A DNA stretch of 26,686 nucleotides, from positions 1 to 26,686 of the forward strand of contig JAYRHW010000247.1 in the NCBI GenBank assembly GCA_041907145.1, in the 5' to 3' direction. This document shows positions 14,611 through 23,195 of the stretch, in pieces. Source of the stretch: JAFLCA01 sp041907145 (GTDB lineage Bacteria; Bdellovibrionota_C; UBA2361; JAFLCA01). A program made the translations under genes and the position numbers. Within the stretch, counting starts at the first letter, position 1; every line of letters begins with the position of its first letter. Below the pieces are notes generated by a model that was given only the letters and a program-made list of their open reading frames with translations, was not told the DNA's origin and ran no database searches.

Positions 14611-16238
14611 CTGCGTGGGCGCGGAAGAATGTTTTGAGCTACGAGCTCCTCATCTTTGGCCTGCAGTTCTAGATTACTCAGCAAAATTGCAGGTGAGATA
14701 GTAGTCACCGGGATAAAGCCGGATTCGGCACCGCAGTACGCGTTATCAATCTCCAGTTCATTACCAATCGCGATGATATTGTTCAGGGCTTGCAACGGGG
14801 TGCCCACGAAGTTTACCCCGCGGACGCATACTTCCTTGCCGTCCGGATAAATGAGAGTCGCGTAAGATATCTCACCCGAAAATGCCTGAAAGTCGTAACT
14901 AGTCGTTTCCGTTTCCCCGCCGGAAGTTTCGTAGACTATCATGCCGAAAGGCTTTTTCTGCTCGCGAATCTGTTCGAGCAGCAGCTCCTTGAGCTGCTGG
15001 TGACTGAGTCCGCCTTTGCCCTCGACGATCGTGACCCCCATCCGACTAATAGGGCGCTGATATTTACGGTTGCGTGCGTGGCCATTGGGAATGAATTTCT
15101 TGCGATTGAGCGAAGCACGGGTGGAAAGAAAGTCCATCAAGATCCCATCATGAATGAGATTAGCTGACCGTGATGGCGTGCCCTCGTCATCATAATCGTA
15201 GGCGCCCACGCAACGAACACCGCGAAAATACTTCATCTTTGGATTGTCGCGAATGCTGAGATCCACATTCAGTATGCGTTTGCCGATCTGCCCTTTAAAT
15301 GTTTGGCCCTCGCCGACGGAAAGCAGCCGGCTTCCCTCCAATCGATGCCCGATAGCCTCGTGAAACAGCAGCCCGGCAGGTGCCGGATAAAGCAAGACCG
15401 GTCCTGAAAACGCGTGAATCGTCTTGGCTCGGCTGAGCTTGAGAAGTTGCTGATATTTCTTGTTCAAGGCGCGCTTGAAGCTGCGCAAATCCGGCAGCTC
15501 GCTCTGCGATCCGCAATTGAGCACGAGCTCCTGCTCGATCGTGTGCCCATCCGCGTGCAATTTTCGCATGCTGGCGCTCAGTGAAAATATTTGCTGATGC
15601 TGCACAATGACGCGGTTTTCAGTGCTTACGAATATTTTCGTCTCTTGCGAGGCATCAAATTCGACATAACTGCCGGATACGTGTGGAAGGTCCGAAAGCC
15701 AGCGCGAGGCAGCTTTGCAAAAGTAAGTCCACCTCTCTTCATCGACTTTCTCGGGACGCTTGAACTTAATGGAGCGATGCGCCTTCAATTTGAGAAATGA
15801 GGCGAGATGACGGTTAGGATCCGGAGTGGAGATGCGGTTAGATTCCTTGGTGCTGTAATCGGAGAGAGCTTCGCGAAACTTGGCTTCAGAGAGTCGCCAA
15901 AGTGCTAGTCGCAGTCCGTCGTGGACACGATCATCAATCGGCGCCGTAATATGGTTCATTGACTCTAGGTCTTCGTCATTGTCGAGCAATCCTCCATTGC
16001 TGGTTTGATCGTAGCGATACGAACCCACACGAATATCGCAGAAGACGTTGCGGGTATGATCTGAACGCTTGCGGTAGGTCGAACCGGCGCTGGCCCAGGT
16101 GTTAAACCAGTTTATGTCTCGAAGCAAAAAGGAGGAGTAGTAAGGCCGCGGAAATCCAGACACTTTCATCCGCAGCGCGCGACGACAAGCATGCCGAAGA
16201 AGCGGGATAATCTTCTCTACTCCAGCGCGCTGCAGCAT
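14598..16238 (-). CDS. TldD/PmbA-family metalloprotease-like protein
   Basis: This 546-residue protein carries the TldD zinc-site signature H293-E-A-I-G-H298 with a downstream E301 (HEAxGHxxEG), preceded by PVLLYPAPAGLLF. The TldD C-terminal region follows, with a DYDDEG-T-PS turn and the ending G-V-N-F-V-G-T-P-L-Q-A-L. In well-studied bacteria TldD forms a heterodimer with PmbA/TldE that degrades small unfolded peptides such as microcin precursors. Here no PmbA partner lies in the window. The N-terminal half is longer and more divergent than in E. coli TldD (about 480 residues). The start is ATG 16238, with GGGGAG 6 nt upstream. No signal peptide is seen. Substrate and partner are unknown. 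Confidence 0.85.
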   Translation of the reverse strand: MLQRAGVEKIIPLLRHACRRALRMKVSGFPRPYYSSFLLRDINWFNTWASAGSTYRKRSDHTRNVFCDIRVGSYRYDQTSNGGLLDNDEDLESMNHITAPIDDRVHDGLRLALWRLSEAKFREALSDYSTKESNRISTPDPNRHLASFLKLKAHRSIKFKRPEKVDEERWTYFCKAASRWLSDLPHVSGSYVEFDASQETKIFVSTENRVIVQHQQIFSLSASMRKLHADGHTIEQELVLNCGSQSELPDLRSFKRALNKKYQQLLKLSRAKTIHAFSGPVLLYPAPAGLLFHEAIGHRLEGSRLLSVGEGQTFKGQIGKRILNVDLSIRDNPKMKYFRGVRCVGAYDYDDEGTPSRSANLIHDGILMDFLSTRASLNRKKFIPNGHARNRKYQRPISRMGVTIVEGKGGLSHQQLKELLLEQIREQKKPFGMIVYETSGGETETTSYDFQAFSGEISYATLIYPDGKEVCVRGVNFVGTPLQALNNIIAIGNELEIDNAYCGAESGFIPVTTISPAILLSNLELQAKDEELVAQNILPRPRRKPR

Positions 16239-16260
16239 CGTAACTCCCCGAAATCCTATG

Positions 16261-16272
16261 GGGGCTAGCCCC
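16261..16272. repeat. 12-bp GC-rich palindrome upstream of the TldD-like gene
   Basis: GGGGCTAGCCCC is a perfect 12-bp palindrome starting 23 bp before the TldD-like start codon, inside its presumed leader. It could be an operator or a short hairpin in the 5' leader. Confidence 0.35.
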
Positions 16273-16373
16273 GGAAAATCCTTTCTTCCATTTTACTATA
16301 CTCAGGGCAATCGGGGGATAGCTAGTAAATTCAATGCATTAGCATCAAAGTACCAGGTGATTGGCGTCTATAA

Positions 16374-17528
16374 TTACTCGCGAAATCGTAGCTGCAACAG
16401 GCTTACATAGAAGCTTACCAGCACAATTTCGAACCCCAAGACCAGCGTCAGGATAGATGGAATCACTATTCTCATGGTCTCAGAGGGAACTAGTGGACCA
16501 AACGACTGGGCGCTCCAGATCCACAAAGAGGAGAGCGCTCCGCTTATGCCAGCGGCTATGAGCAGTAGCCCCAAAACTAGGCCTACCTCAAGTCTGAAGA
16601 GTTTAAAGAGTACATCTGGAATTTTGCGTTTAGGTAGCAGCCCACTGCCAATAGCAAAAACTGAGGAAAGGAACGCCAGCATTACTGCCTTGAATCCAAC
16701 GAGCACAGCTGTAGCTGCGTATGCCATTGTATGAACATCCAAGTGACGCCCGGCAATCACCAGTGGTCCAGGCAGGAGCACCAGGATGGTGACCATCCCG
16801 GCTGCCATGGCGAGAAGCCCTGGATACAGAAACAGCCAATTGGGACTATAGAGCAGCATGAATCGCAGATGCCGCCAACCATCACGCCAGCGTCTAAGAT
16901 GAGGCGGCCGAGATCTGCCGTCGGGACTTAAAACTGTCGGCACCTCGGTAATTCGCATTTGCAAAAGCGTTGCCTTGAGCACCATCTCTGAGGCGAACTC
17001 CATCCCGAGGGTGCGCAGTCCCATGCGGCGGAATGCGTCTATCGAATAACCGCGTAGTCCGCAGTGAAAATCTCCAAGTTTTGAGCCAAAGAGCAATTTT
17101 CCAATGGCTGTCAGCACTGGGTTGCCGATATATCGATTTTGCCAGGGCATAGCGCCAGGCTTGATTCCGCCGCGAAATCGATTGCCCATTACGAGATCGA
17201 AGCCAGCTCGCAGCTTCTCCAAGAAAGGCGTCAGGTTAGAAAAATCATAACTGTCATCTGCATCGCCGACTATTATATAGGTGCCCTTGGCCTGAAGACT
17301 TCCGTAGTAAATAGCCGCGCCGTATCCCCTCACGGCGACATCGACCACTTCCGCCCCCAGACTGCGTGCCAAATCCTGGGACCCATCACGAGAACCATTA
17401 TCTGCGATTAGAATTTCTGCAGAAACATGTGCCGATTTGATCCATGCCTGAGCCTTTTGGATGCAGGCCCTCAAAGTTTCCGCCTCATTGAGGCAAGGCA
17501 TCAAAATGGTCACTTCGACAGTAGTCAT
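16374..17528 (-). CDS. Family-2 glycosyltransferase with C-terminal membrane domain (DPM/DPG-synthase-like)
   Basis: This 384-residue enzyme has an N-terminal GT-A domain: TILMPCLNEAETL (nucleotide-binding strand), IADNGSRDGS, the metal-binding GDADDSYDF (DxD-like) and MGNRFRGG. The conserved P-W-Q-N-R-Y-I-G-N segment and DFHCGLRGY place it with polyprenyl-phosphate mannosyl/glucosyltransferases. Residues about 225-380 contain four hydrophobic helices separated by short charged loops, so it is anchored in the inner membrane. Such enzymes make undecaprenyl-phosphate sugars for later glycan or protein glycosylation. The acceptor is unknown. The start is ATG 17528. A 227-nt gap (17529-17755) before it shows only a small CACTC/GAGTG dyad. 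Confidence 0.88.
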   Translation of the reverse strand: MTTVEVTILMPCLNEAETLRACIQKAQAWIKSAHVSAEILIADNGSRDGSQDLARSLGAEVVDVAVRGYGAAIYYGSLQAKGTYIIVGDADDSYDFSNLTPFLEKLRAGFDLVMGNRFRGGIKPGAMPWQNRYIGNPVLTAIGKLLFGSKLGDFHCGLRGYSIDAFRRMGLRTLGMEFASEMVLKATLLQMRITEVPTVLSPDGRSRPPHLRRWRDGWRHLRFMLLYSPNWLFLYPGLLAMAAGMVTILVLLPGPLVIAGRHLDVHTMAYAATAVLVGFKAVMLAFLSSVFAIGSGLLPKRKIPDVLFKLFRLEVGLVLGLLLIAAGISGALSSLWIWSAQSFGPLVPSETMRIVIPSILTLVLGFEIVLVSFYVSLLQLRFRE

Positions 17529-17755
17529 GAATTACGCAAATGAGGGGACGAATGCCATGCATGCCCCGGAATTTCGTTTAATCATAGTAGCGGAAGGAGG
17601 GCGCGCACCATATAGCCAATTGCTTGTGGGACCGAGCGCGACCTACTAAATGGGCTTTTCCATCAGCCGTGGGGTATGGCGTTTGCGGACCTTTTCTTGA
17701 ATGTGCTTCTTCGCTGCTGGGCCACTCGCCAAGAGTGCGTCGGACAGAAGTGTTC

Positions 17756-18334
17756 CTACGGACAATTCGCACACGCGAGATTTAGGTCGGCCAGGGTAGG
17801 CCGTGCAGCGATTATTTTACCATCGCCCGCTGAGTATTGAAATTCTGCGACGCCGAATGGATCGATAGTCTCCGGCCCTGTTATCTTCACTTCTTTGCCG
17901 TCGCGAGTCTTGTACAGCACGATGGGCTTCTGCGCCGCGACCGATTTGGTATTACGCACAAACACCGTGAATTTACCTTCGGAGCTCGGCTCGGAGATAT
18001 CGGTAATTTCTAGCTTGGGCGAGTTGCAGGAAAAACGAAATCGAGTTGAAGCCTCCTTGTATCCATCGAGGCAGATTACCGAGCCGTCGTGATCGGGACC
18101 GGCTTGGCAGTTGACTCCGCCGTGCTTGTCGCAGGTTACCAGCTTCTGATCAACTAGCTTTACTTCGCCGCGCATGATCTCCGGCAGCTGTGCTGGTTTA
18201 GCCCCCTTGCTCGGCGCTTTGCTGGTATAGGTAATGTTTCCATCCTTATCGGTGACCTTATATACCGGCGCTGCCAATGCGGCGCTGGCTAAGGTTAAAA
18301 TCAAGCTAGTGAAGCCAAGAGTATATTTGAGCAT
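17756..18334 (-). CDS. DUF4124-type periplasmic protein
   Basis: This 192-residue secreted protein starts at ATG 18334; a TTG at 18367 would extend it but gives no better signal peptide. Residues 1-22 form a Sec signal ending A-L-A-A, followed by VYKVTDKDGNITYTSKAPSK, the DUF4124 N-terminal domain. Residues 60-103 are Cys-containing, with CDKHGGVNCQAG and DHDGSVICLDG. A beta-rich, Ig-like region (about 105-170) reads LEITDISEPS... FTVFVRNTKS. The last residues are ACANCP. Six Cys in the mature protein suggest disulfides in the periplasm. The function of DUF4124 proteins is not established. It lies 80 nt downstream of flagellin on the same strand. Confidence 0.82.
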   Translation of the reverse strand: MLKYTLGFTSLILTLASAALAAPVYKVTDKDGNITYTSKAPSKGAKPAQLPEIMRGEVKLVDQKLVTCDKHGGVNCQAGPDHDGSVICLDGYKEASTRFRFSCNSPKLEITDISEPSSEGKFTVFVRNTKSVAAQKPIVLYKTRDGKEVKITGPETIDPFGVAEFQYSAGDGKIIAARPTLADLNLACANCP

Positions 18335-18414
18335 AAAGGTGATTCCGACAGATTGGGACGTGAACAACCGCTACGTTATTCCATCAGGAAATGCTTTGTA
18401 AAGAAAACTCCCTA

Positions 18415-19719
18415 TTACAACCGCAGCAGCTGAAGCGCTAGGGCGGTTTGATTGTTGGCCTGGGCAAGTATCTGGGCGGCTGACTGTTGCTTGAGTTGAG
18501 AGGCCGTCAAATTTGCTGTTTCATCGGCGATATCGGCATCTCTAATACGGGCCTCGGCAGCGCGACTATTTTCGCCTGAAACTCCCGTAACCCTCAGACT
18601 GCTCTCAAGCCTGCTTTGTGCCGCTCCGAATTGTCCTTGAAGATTGAGCAGCTCATTCCTGCGATTCTGAATAGTAGTGAGAGCTGTCAGCGCTCGAGCT
18701 GCTGTATCTATACCGGTAAATTCTATGCAAGTGGAATTCGATATATCTCCGGAGAGGGCCTGAGAACCGGTCGGAGTAGAGGATCGCAAAAACTGGAGTC
18801 CCGAGATATCCAATGTAAGAGTGCCAGGGGTGGTTTCCTGGTTGAAGTTGAACGAAACGCTTACATTGGAGATGGTAGGTCGGCCATTGGAATCAGTTGC
18901 AAGGTATATGGCGCCGGCTGTCTGATAGTTATTCAGGCTCCCAATTGGAGTACTCTCACCTCCGTAAGAATAACCAATCGGGCCGATATCTGAGCACTTG
19001 GCGTACGCGCGAAGTATGTAGCCCGATGAGGCCTCATAACTTGCGGTTAGCAACAGCTCTCGTTGGGTGCCAGAAGAATCGAGAAAGCGGGCCTTAAGAA
19101 TCTGTCCTTGCGAGGACGCAAGGAGTTGAGCGTAGGTGTATTCTGCCCCAATTAATTCGGTGGCGCCTGGTCCCAGAAGAGTTGAAGCATAGAGGACGCC
19201 GCTAAGGGTTCCGGTATTGGTAGTACCAACTGCCAGATTGTCACTGGATCCTCCGTTCACGCCCGTCTGCAAATTAATAGCTGATGTTTGTCCTGATCGG
19301 CCGGCAAGCAGCAGCGAAATTCCATTGAAGCTGGCGGTGTCACCGGTTCGCCCAAACTCCCGAATAAGTGCTTGATACTCGGTGTCTGCGCTCGCGCGCT
19401 GCGTGGCGCTATAGGTTCCGTTGGCGGCCTGCTCGGCCAATTCGCTTAGCCTCTGCAAGATTCCAATTTGCTGGTCGAGCGAGGAGCTTGCGATATTGAG
19501 TGCAGAAATGCCGTCGTTAATATTTCGAGAAGCAGTGTCATAGAGGCGTGCGCGGGTTTTGAGCGAGTCGGCTATCGCTAGTCCGGCCGCATCATCGCTA
19601 GCATGATTGATGCGCTGCCCCGAGGACAGACGCTCATAATTCCTGGCGAGTGAATTGGTGGCCGAGCCAAGTGACCGCCTCACGCGTAGAGAATCTATGT
19701 TGTTGCCCAACGAAATCAC
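18415..19719 (-). CDS. fliC: Flagellin
   Basis: This is the flagellar filament subunit, 434 residues. I choose GTG 19719 because AAGG lies 8 nt upstream and the product then begins ISLGNNIDSLRVRRSL, as flagellins do; a TTG at 19740 would add seven residues. The N-terminal D0/D1 region has RLSSGQRINHASDDAAGLAIA and LQRLSELAEQAANGT. The C-terminal D1/D0 ends with ILAQANNQTALALQLL. The middle (about 150-330) is a variable surface domain containing two cysteines (residues 242 and 331), unusual because extracellular flagellar proteins generally avoid Cys. No other flagellar structural gene lies in the window. An NtrC-type regulator is immediately upstream. No clear sigma28 or sigma54 promoter is visible in the 129-nt gap. 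Confidence 0.93.
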   Translation of the reverse strand: MISLGNNIDSLRVRRSLGSATNSLARNYERLSSGQRINHASDDAAGLAIADSLKTRARLYDTASRNINDGISALNIASSSLDQQIGILQRLSELAEQAANGTYSATQRASADTEYQALIREFGRTGDTASFNGISLLLAGRSGQTSAINLQTGVNGGSSDNLAVGTTNTGTLSGVLYASTLLGPGATELIGAEYTYAQLLASSQGQILKARFLDSSGTQRELLLTASYEASSGYILRAYAKCSDIGPIGYSYGGESTPIGSLNNYQTAGAIYLATDSNGRPTISNVSVSFNFNQETTPGTLTLDISGLQFLRSSTPTGSQALSGDISNSTCIEFTGIDTAARALTALTTIQNRRNELLNLQGQFGAAQSRLESSLRVTGVSGENSRAAEARIRDADIADETANLTASQLKQQSAAQILAQANNQTALALQLLRL

Positions 19720-19848
19720 GGCTGCTGCCTTGAAACCCAATAAGAGTACTCAATGTCAGAAACGGCGAATTCTCCGGGATTCTGAACACCATTTTGAGCA
19801 GCCGATGCAGTGAATCTAGGAATTTTTCTTAGATGGGCAGCAGGTTGG

Positions 19849-21237
19849 CTAAGAGAGCCCGTATTCCTTGAGCTTATAGAGCAGGGCTCGGTGGCTGATT
19901 TCCAGGATTTTCGCCGCCCGTGTCCTATTACCGCCGGTCTTTTTTAGGGCCTTGAGAATAAGGCTTATTTCCAGAGCTCGAGTGCGCTGCTTGATGGAAA
20001 GATTGTCATCGCTGATCTGGGGCATCGACGGAGCGCTTCCCGAAACTTCGGCCGGCTTCTGTAATGACTCTGGTAAGGCTTCCAGATCTATTGCCTCGTT
20101 TTCGGTCAGCACTAGTGCACGCTCAATGCAGTTCTCGAGCTCACGCACATTGCCCTTCCAGTAATGTTCCATGAGCGCTCGCAAGGCTTCAGGTGCTACT
20201 CGTTGAATAGCAAGCCCCAAACGTTTATTGTGCTTCTTCATGAAGTGTTCGATGAGGACGGGAATATCCTCGCGGCGCTCGCGAAGCGGCGGAATATTAA
20301 TCGACACGACGTTTAGTCGATAGTAAAGATCTTCCCGGAATCGACCAGTTTGAACGTCTTCATCCAGATTTCTAAGAGTTGCAGCGACCACACGCACGTC
20401 AATATCGATCACTTGTTCGTCGCCGACTCGCCGAATTTGCTGCTCCTGTAGTGCCCGCAGTAGCTTGACTTGCAGATGTGCGGGCAGTTCCCCGATTTCG
20501 TCGAGAAAAATAGTGCCGCCGGTTGCTTCCTCGAAAAGTCCCTTCTTGTCGCGCGTGGCGTCCGTAAAGGCGCCCTTCTTGTGCCCGAATAGTTCGGATT
20601 CCATCAAATATTCAGGTATGGCGCCGCAGTTGATCGCGATGAAGGGCCGGCCGCGCCGCGGGGAATTGTGGTGAATCGCCTTAGCTAAGAGCTCCTTTCC
20701 GGTGCCGGATTCTCCGGTAATTAGCACGGTCGTGCTGAAGTGCGCGAGTCTTTTTACCGTTTCAAATATATCCTTCATCACCGAACTCTCAGCGATGATG
20801 TTCGAGAAATTGTATTTTTGAGTAATCGCCGAGCGTAAATCGGCATTTTCCTTCAAGAGCTGTTCTCGCTCCTCGATTTTTCTCAGTGTCAGAACCAGCT
20901 CGTCATTGGAGAAGGGCTTTGCCAGGTAATCATAGGCGCCTGCACGCAGCGCTTGGATGGCGAGGTCTGAGTTCCCAAATGCCGTCATCAGCACAACAAC
21001 CGTATCGGGGGCCGAATCATGACAGCGAGGAATGAAGGAAAGCCCATCGAGATCCGGCAGCTTCCAGTCGCACAGTACGATATCGAAGGGCGAGCTCTTG
21101 AGCAGATGAAGCGCTTCGGCTGCTGAGTTTTTAGCCTCGGCGGTGTAGCCGGCTGCGCGCAGTACTTCCGTCAATGACTGTCGCAGGGAGGCGTCATCTT
21201 CAACGACAAGTACGGCGAGACCACGCTCATCAGTCAT
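19849..21237 (-). CDS. NtrC-family sigma54-dependent-type response regulator
   Basis: This 462-residue regulator has a receiver domain (VLVVEDD, phospho-acceptor D57 in FDIVLCDWKLPDLDG, T85, K107 in LAKPF). An AAA+ domain follows, with Walker A GESGTGKE and Walker B GGTIFLDEIGE. A C-terminal Fis-type helix-turn-helix ends the protein (GGNRTRAAKILEISHRALLYKLKEYG). The sigma54-contacting loop reads GAFTDA rather than GAFTGA. Proteins of this type act as phosphorylation-dependent activators of RNA polymerase-sigma54. No histidine-kinase partner lies next to it. It begins 6 nt after the prepilin peptidase stop and is followed by flagellin, so it may control pilus or flagellar genes. That last point is inference. 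Confidence 0.94.
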   Translation of the reverse strand: MTDERGLAVLVVEDDASLRQSLTEVLRAAGYTAEAKNSAAEALHLLKSSPFDIVLCDWKLPDLDGLSFIPRCHDSAPDTVVVLMTAFGNSDLAIQALRAGAYDYLAKPFSNDELVLTLRKIEEREQLLKENADLRSAITQKYNFSNIIAESSVMKDIFETVKRLAHFSTTVLITGESGTGKELLAKAIHHNSPRRGRPFIAINCGAIPEYLMESELFGHKKGAFTDATRDKKGLFEEATGGTIFLDEIGELPAHLQVKLLRALQEQQIRRVGDEQVIDIDVRVVAATLRNLDEDVQTGRFREDLYYRLNVVSINIPPLRERREDIPVLIEHFMKKHNKRLGLAIQRVAPEALRALMEHYWKGNVRELENCIERALVLTENEAIDLEALPESLQKPAEVSGSAPSMPQISDDNLSIKQRTRALEISLILKALKKTGGNRTRAAKILEISHRALLYKLKEYGLS

Positions 21238-21243
21238 GCTTGA

Positions 21244-22104
21244 TTAGTGCCGTGAAAATAGCCTTAGCAAATGCAGAATGACTTCGTCGCCAGCGAAGAT
21301 GTAGACCAAGGTTCCCATGGCGAGATAGGGACCGAAGGGCAGCTGTTGAGACATCTTCCTTCCGGAGAGAAGAACCAGGGTAATGCCGAGCACTGAACCC
21401 AATAGCGATCCGATGAAGATGGTATACAAGGAGCCTTCAACGCCGAAAAAAGCTCCTGTCATGGCCAACAGCTTCACATCTCCCATTCCCAAACCTTCCT
21501 TCTTACGCAGTCGCAGATAGACTTCCGAGATAAAGAACAGAAATCCTCCGCCTGCCAAAACGCCCCAGAATGCCTCCATCAAGCTCGACACCAGGGGCGG
21601 ATTGAAAATGCCCGCCCACTGATTTACGCCCGCAAGCACTAAGCCAAGTACAAATCCCGGGAGGGAGATGACGTTGGGGATAATGTAATAGTCATAATCG
21701 ATGAAGCTTATGACGATGAGTGCACAGCAAAATGCAAAGATGACTGCGCCGGTGAGATTCATGCCGAATTGGTGGAATGAAAGGATGCTTAGGAGGCCTG
21801 TCAGGGATTCGACGAGGGGATATCGCGCAGAAACAGGCGCTTTGCAGAACCCACACTTTCCCCGAAGCAGCAGCCAGCTGACGAGGGGAATGTTATGCCA
21901 CCACAGCAATTGTTTCTTGCAAGCCGGACAGAATGATCGCGGCGGGTTCGAGATTGAAATCTGTGTTTCCGGGGCAGGGGGTGGCTTCGGCAGGTCCGCT
22001 TCTCCAGCTTCCCACTCGGCCTTTCGAGACTCCGGTATGCGAAAAATACAAACGGAGAGGAAACTTCCGATAATGGCGCCAAAAATGAATTGCAGAATTA
22101 GCAT
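21244..22104 (-). CDS. pilD: Prepilin peptidase (type IV leader peptidase, PilD/GspO type)
   Basis: This is a bifunctional inner-membrane aspartic protease and N-methyltransferase that processes prepilins and pseudopilins. It has 286 residues from ATG 22104, preceded by GGGGA at 6 nt; a TTG at 22134 is an alternative. The opening GAIIGSFLSVCIFRIP matches PilD. A zinc tetracysteine domain follows: C59/C62 and C84/C87 (CPACKKQL... CGFCKAPVSARYPLVE). Active-site Asp residues are D136 in FIDYDYYIIPN and D209 in GMGDVKLLA. About eight membrane helices are expected. A proline-rich insertion separates the first helix from the zinc domain. The NtrC regulator begins 6 nt downstream, so they form an operon. 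Confidence 0.93.
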   Translation of the reverse strand: MLILQFIFGAIIGSFLSVCIFRIPESRKAEWEAGEADLPKPPPAPETQISISNPPRSFCPACKKQLLWWHNIPLVSWLLLRGKCGFCKAPVSARYPLVESLTGLLSILSFHQFGMNLTGAVIFAFCCALIVISFIDYDYYIIPNVISLPGFVLGLVLAGVNQWAGIFNPPLVSSLMEAFWGVLAGGGFLFFISEVYLRLRKKEGLGMGDVKLLAMTGAFFGVEGSLYTIFIGSLLGSVLGITLVLLSGRKMSQQLPFGPYLAMGTLVYIFAGDEVILHLLRLFSRH

Positions 22105-22117
22105 GTGAGTCCCCAGT

Positions 22118-22191
22118 ACTATTTGATTCGCCAAAAGCTTGCCGCGGTGTAAACTTTTGCGTAGTTAAATTAATTAGTAATATCAAATAGT
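22118..22191. repeat. Spaced 10-bp inverted repeat upstream of prepilin peptidase
   Basis: ACTATTTGAT (22118-22127) and ATCAAATAGT (22182-22191) are perfect complements separated by 54 AT-rich bases, just upstream of the prepilin peptidase start. A spaced operator is possible. A rough estimate says a window this size could hold one or two such repeats by chance. Nothing else distinct is seen in the 296-nt gap 22105-22400. Confidence 0.3.
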
Positions 22192-22400
22192 TGCTCTCGC
22201 AATGGTAAAGTTTTGCGGCCCGCAGCAATTCTCTGCGTAGAGAGGCCTAATCAGCTGCAAAATGAAAATTTAGCTGCCCTTTGAATCGATTTAATGCAAT
22301 TTTCCATCTCAAGGACTAGCAGTCGAGCATCCTCGCCTGCTCAGGTTCTCCGAGCTCAGGTTTTTCATGTTGTTGGCGCATCGCGCTCTCGGGGAATTGC

Positions 22401-23090
22401 ATGGATCGATTTACCAACGACCGTCCTGTCACTCAACCTCCCGATACAACCCCGGAGCCATCATCTCCGCTTATTATCCGTGGTCGATTTAGACCTCAGC
22501 ATGCGCCGAATGAAATCGGCAGAATTCTCTATAACAACCAGCTGTACTTTTCTCGTTGCGAAGCGGCTTGCGGGGCGCTCATGGAGAGATTCATTCCTGG
22601 TTTTCGCGTGCGGGAGGGGGAGACATTTCAGGTTCCGATTGGAGTCGATCGCTTTGGACATATGCGCCATGTCGACTTTCTCGTCAAAGATGTATTGATC
22701 GAGTACCATCAGCCTCGTTTTTGGAGAAGCAAGAGGCGTCATGGAGATTTCGATTCTCCTGAGCAGTTTCGACAGTATCGTAGAGACCTGCTTGCACTGC
22801 CTGAGGATCAACGAGAGACATTCCGAGAACTAACTAAAAAAAAGCTTGCGCTGCAATACACGGCCAAACGCGAATCTCAAATCGCGCTGAGTCTGGAACA
22901 TTCCGGTCGGGAGCTGGTTGTTGCCACCGATGCTCGCGATTTTTATCATAAGGTCATTGTGCGATTTGGCCGCAACATTCCCTCCGAAGATGCCTTTGCA
23001 CATATGTTTTGTCAGATCTGCCATCGCGCGGAGGAGTTGTCTTCAGAGGCTGGAGATAGACGCCGCCAGTTGCGTCGATACCGCGCTTAA
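22401..23090 (+). CDS. Hypothetical protein, possible Vsr/DUF559-like nuclease fold
   Basis: This 229-residue protein has a good ribosome site, GGGGA 5 nt before the ATG. I do not firmly recognise a family. After a polar about 35-residue start, residues 43-110 read like a PD-(D/E)xK-type core: a helix with CEAACGALMERF, then ETFQVPIG, then HVDFLVKDVLIEYHQPR, where D92 and E101-x-H103 would be the metal-binding residues. The Lys usual in that triad is not evident. A further element (YTAKRESQIALS...GRELVVAT...FYHKVIVRFG) resembles the later half of DUF559/Vsr-like folds. A CxxC (MFCQICH) lies near the C-terminus. The nuclease call is a hypothesis from motif spacing. Confidence 0.6.
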   Translation: MDRFTNDRPVTQPPDTTPEPSSPLIIRGRFRPQHAPNEIGRILYNNQLYFSRCEAACGALMERFIPGFRVREGETFQVPIGVDRFGHMRHVDFLVKDVLIEYHQPRFWRSKRRHGDFDSPEQFRQYRRDLLALPEDQRETFRELTKKKLALQYTAKRESQIALSLEHSGRELVVATDARDFYHKVIVRFGRNIPSEDAFAHMFCQICHRAEELSSEAGDRRRQLRRYRA

Positions 23091-23162
23091 CGTGCTGAAA
23101 ATGAAGGGACTCCTCGAGTCGTCTGTAGGCGTAGTTCGTGCTAATATTAGGGCGCATGCCGT

Positions 23163-23168
23163 TATAAT
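23163..23168 (+). promoter_or_regulatory. TATAAT -10 box upstream of the DUF2817 gene
   Basis: A perfect TATAAT lies 27 bp before ATG 23196. I see no good -35 at 16-19 bp, so this is a tentative promoter. Confidence 0.3.
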
Positions 23169-23195
23169 CTAGCCTGGCTTCAGTAGTAGTCGTTC

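Noticed and set aside
16369..16374. TATAAT box on the plus strand
   Set aside because: It has no -35 at a suitable distance and would drive only antisense transcription into the glycosyltransferase gene.
17529..17755. Gap between glycosyltransferase and DUF4124 gene, including short overlapping frames
   Set aside because: The frames have no ribosome sites or recognisable features; only a 5-bp CACTC/GAGTG dyad is visible.
19720..19848. Search for a sigma28 or sigma54 promoter before flagellin
   Set aside because: Neither TAAA/GCCGATAA nor GG-N10-GC-type elements are clear; only weak partial matches were seen.
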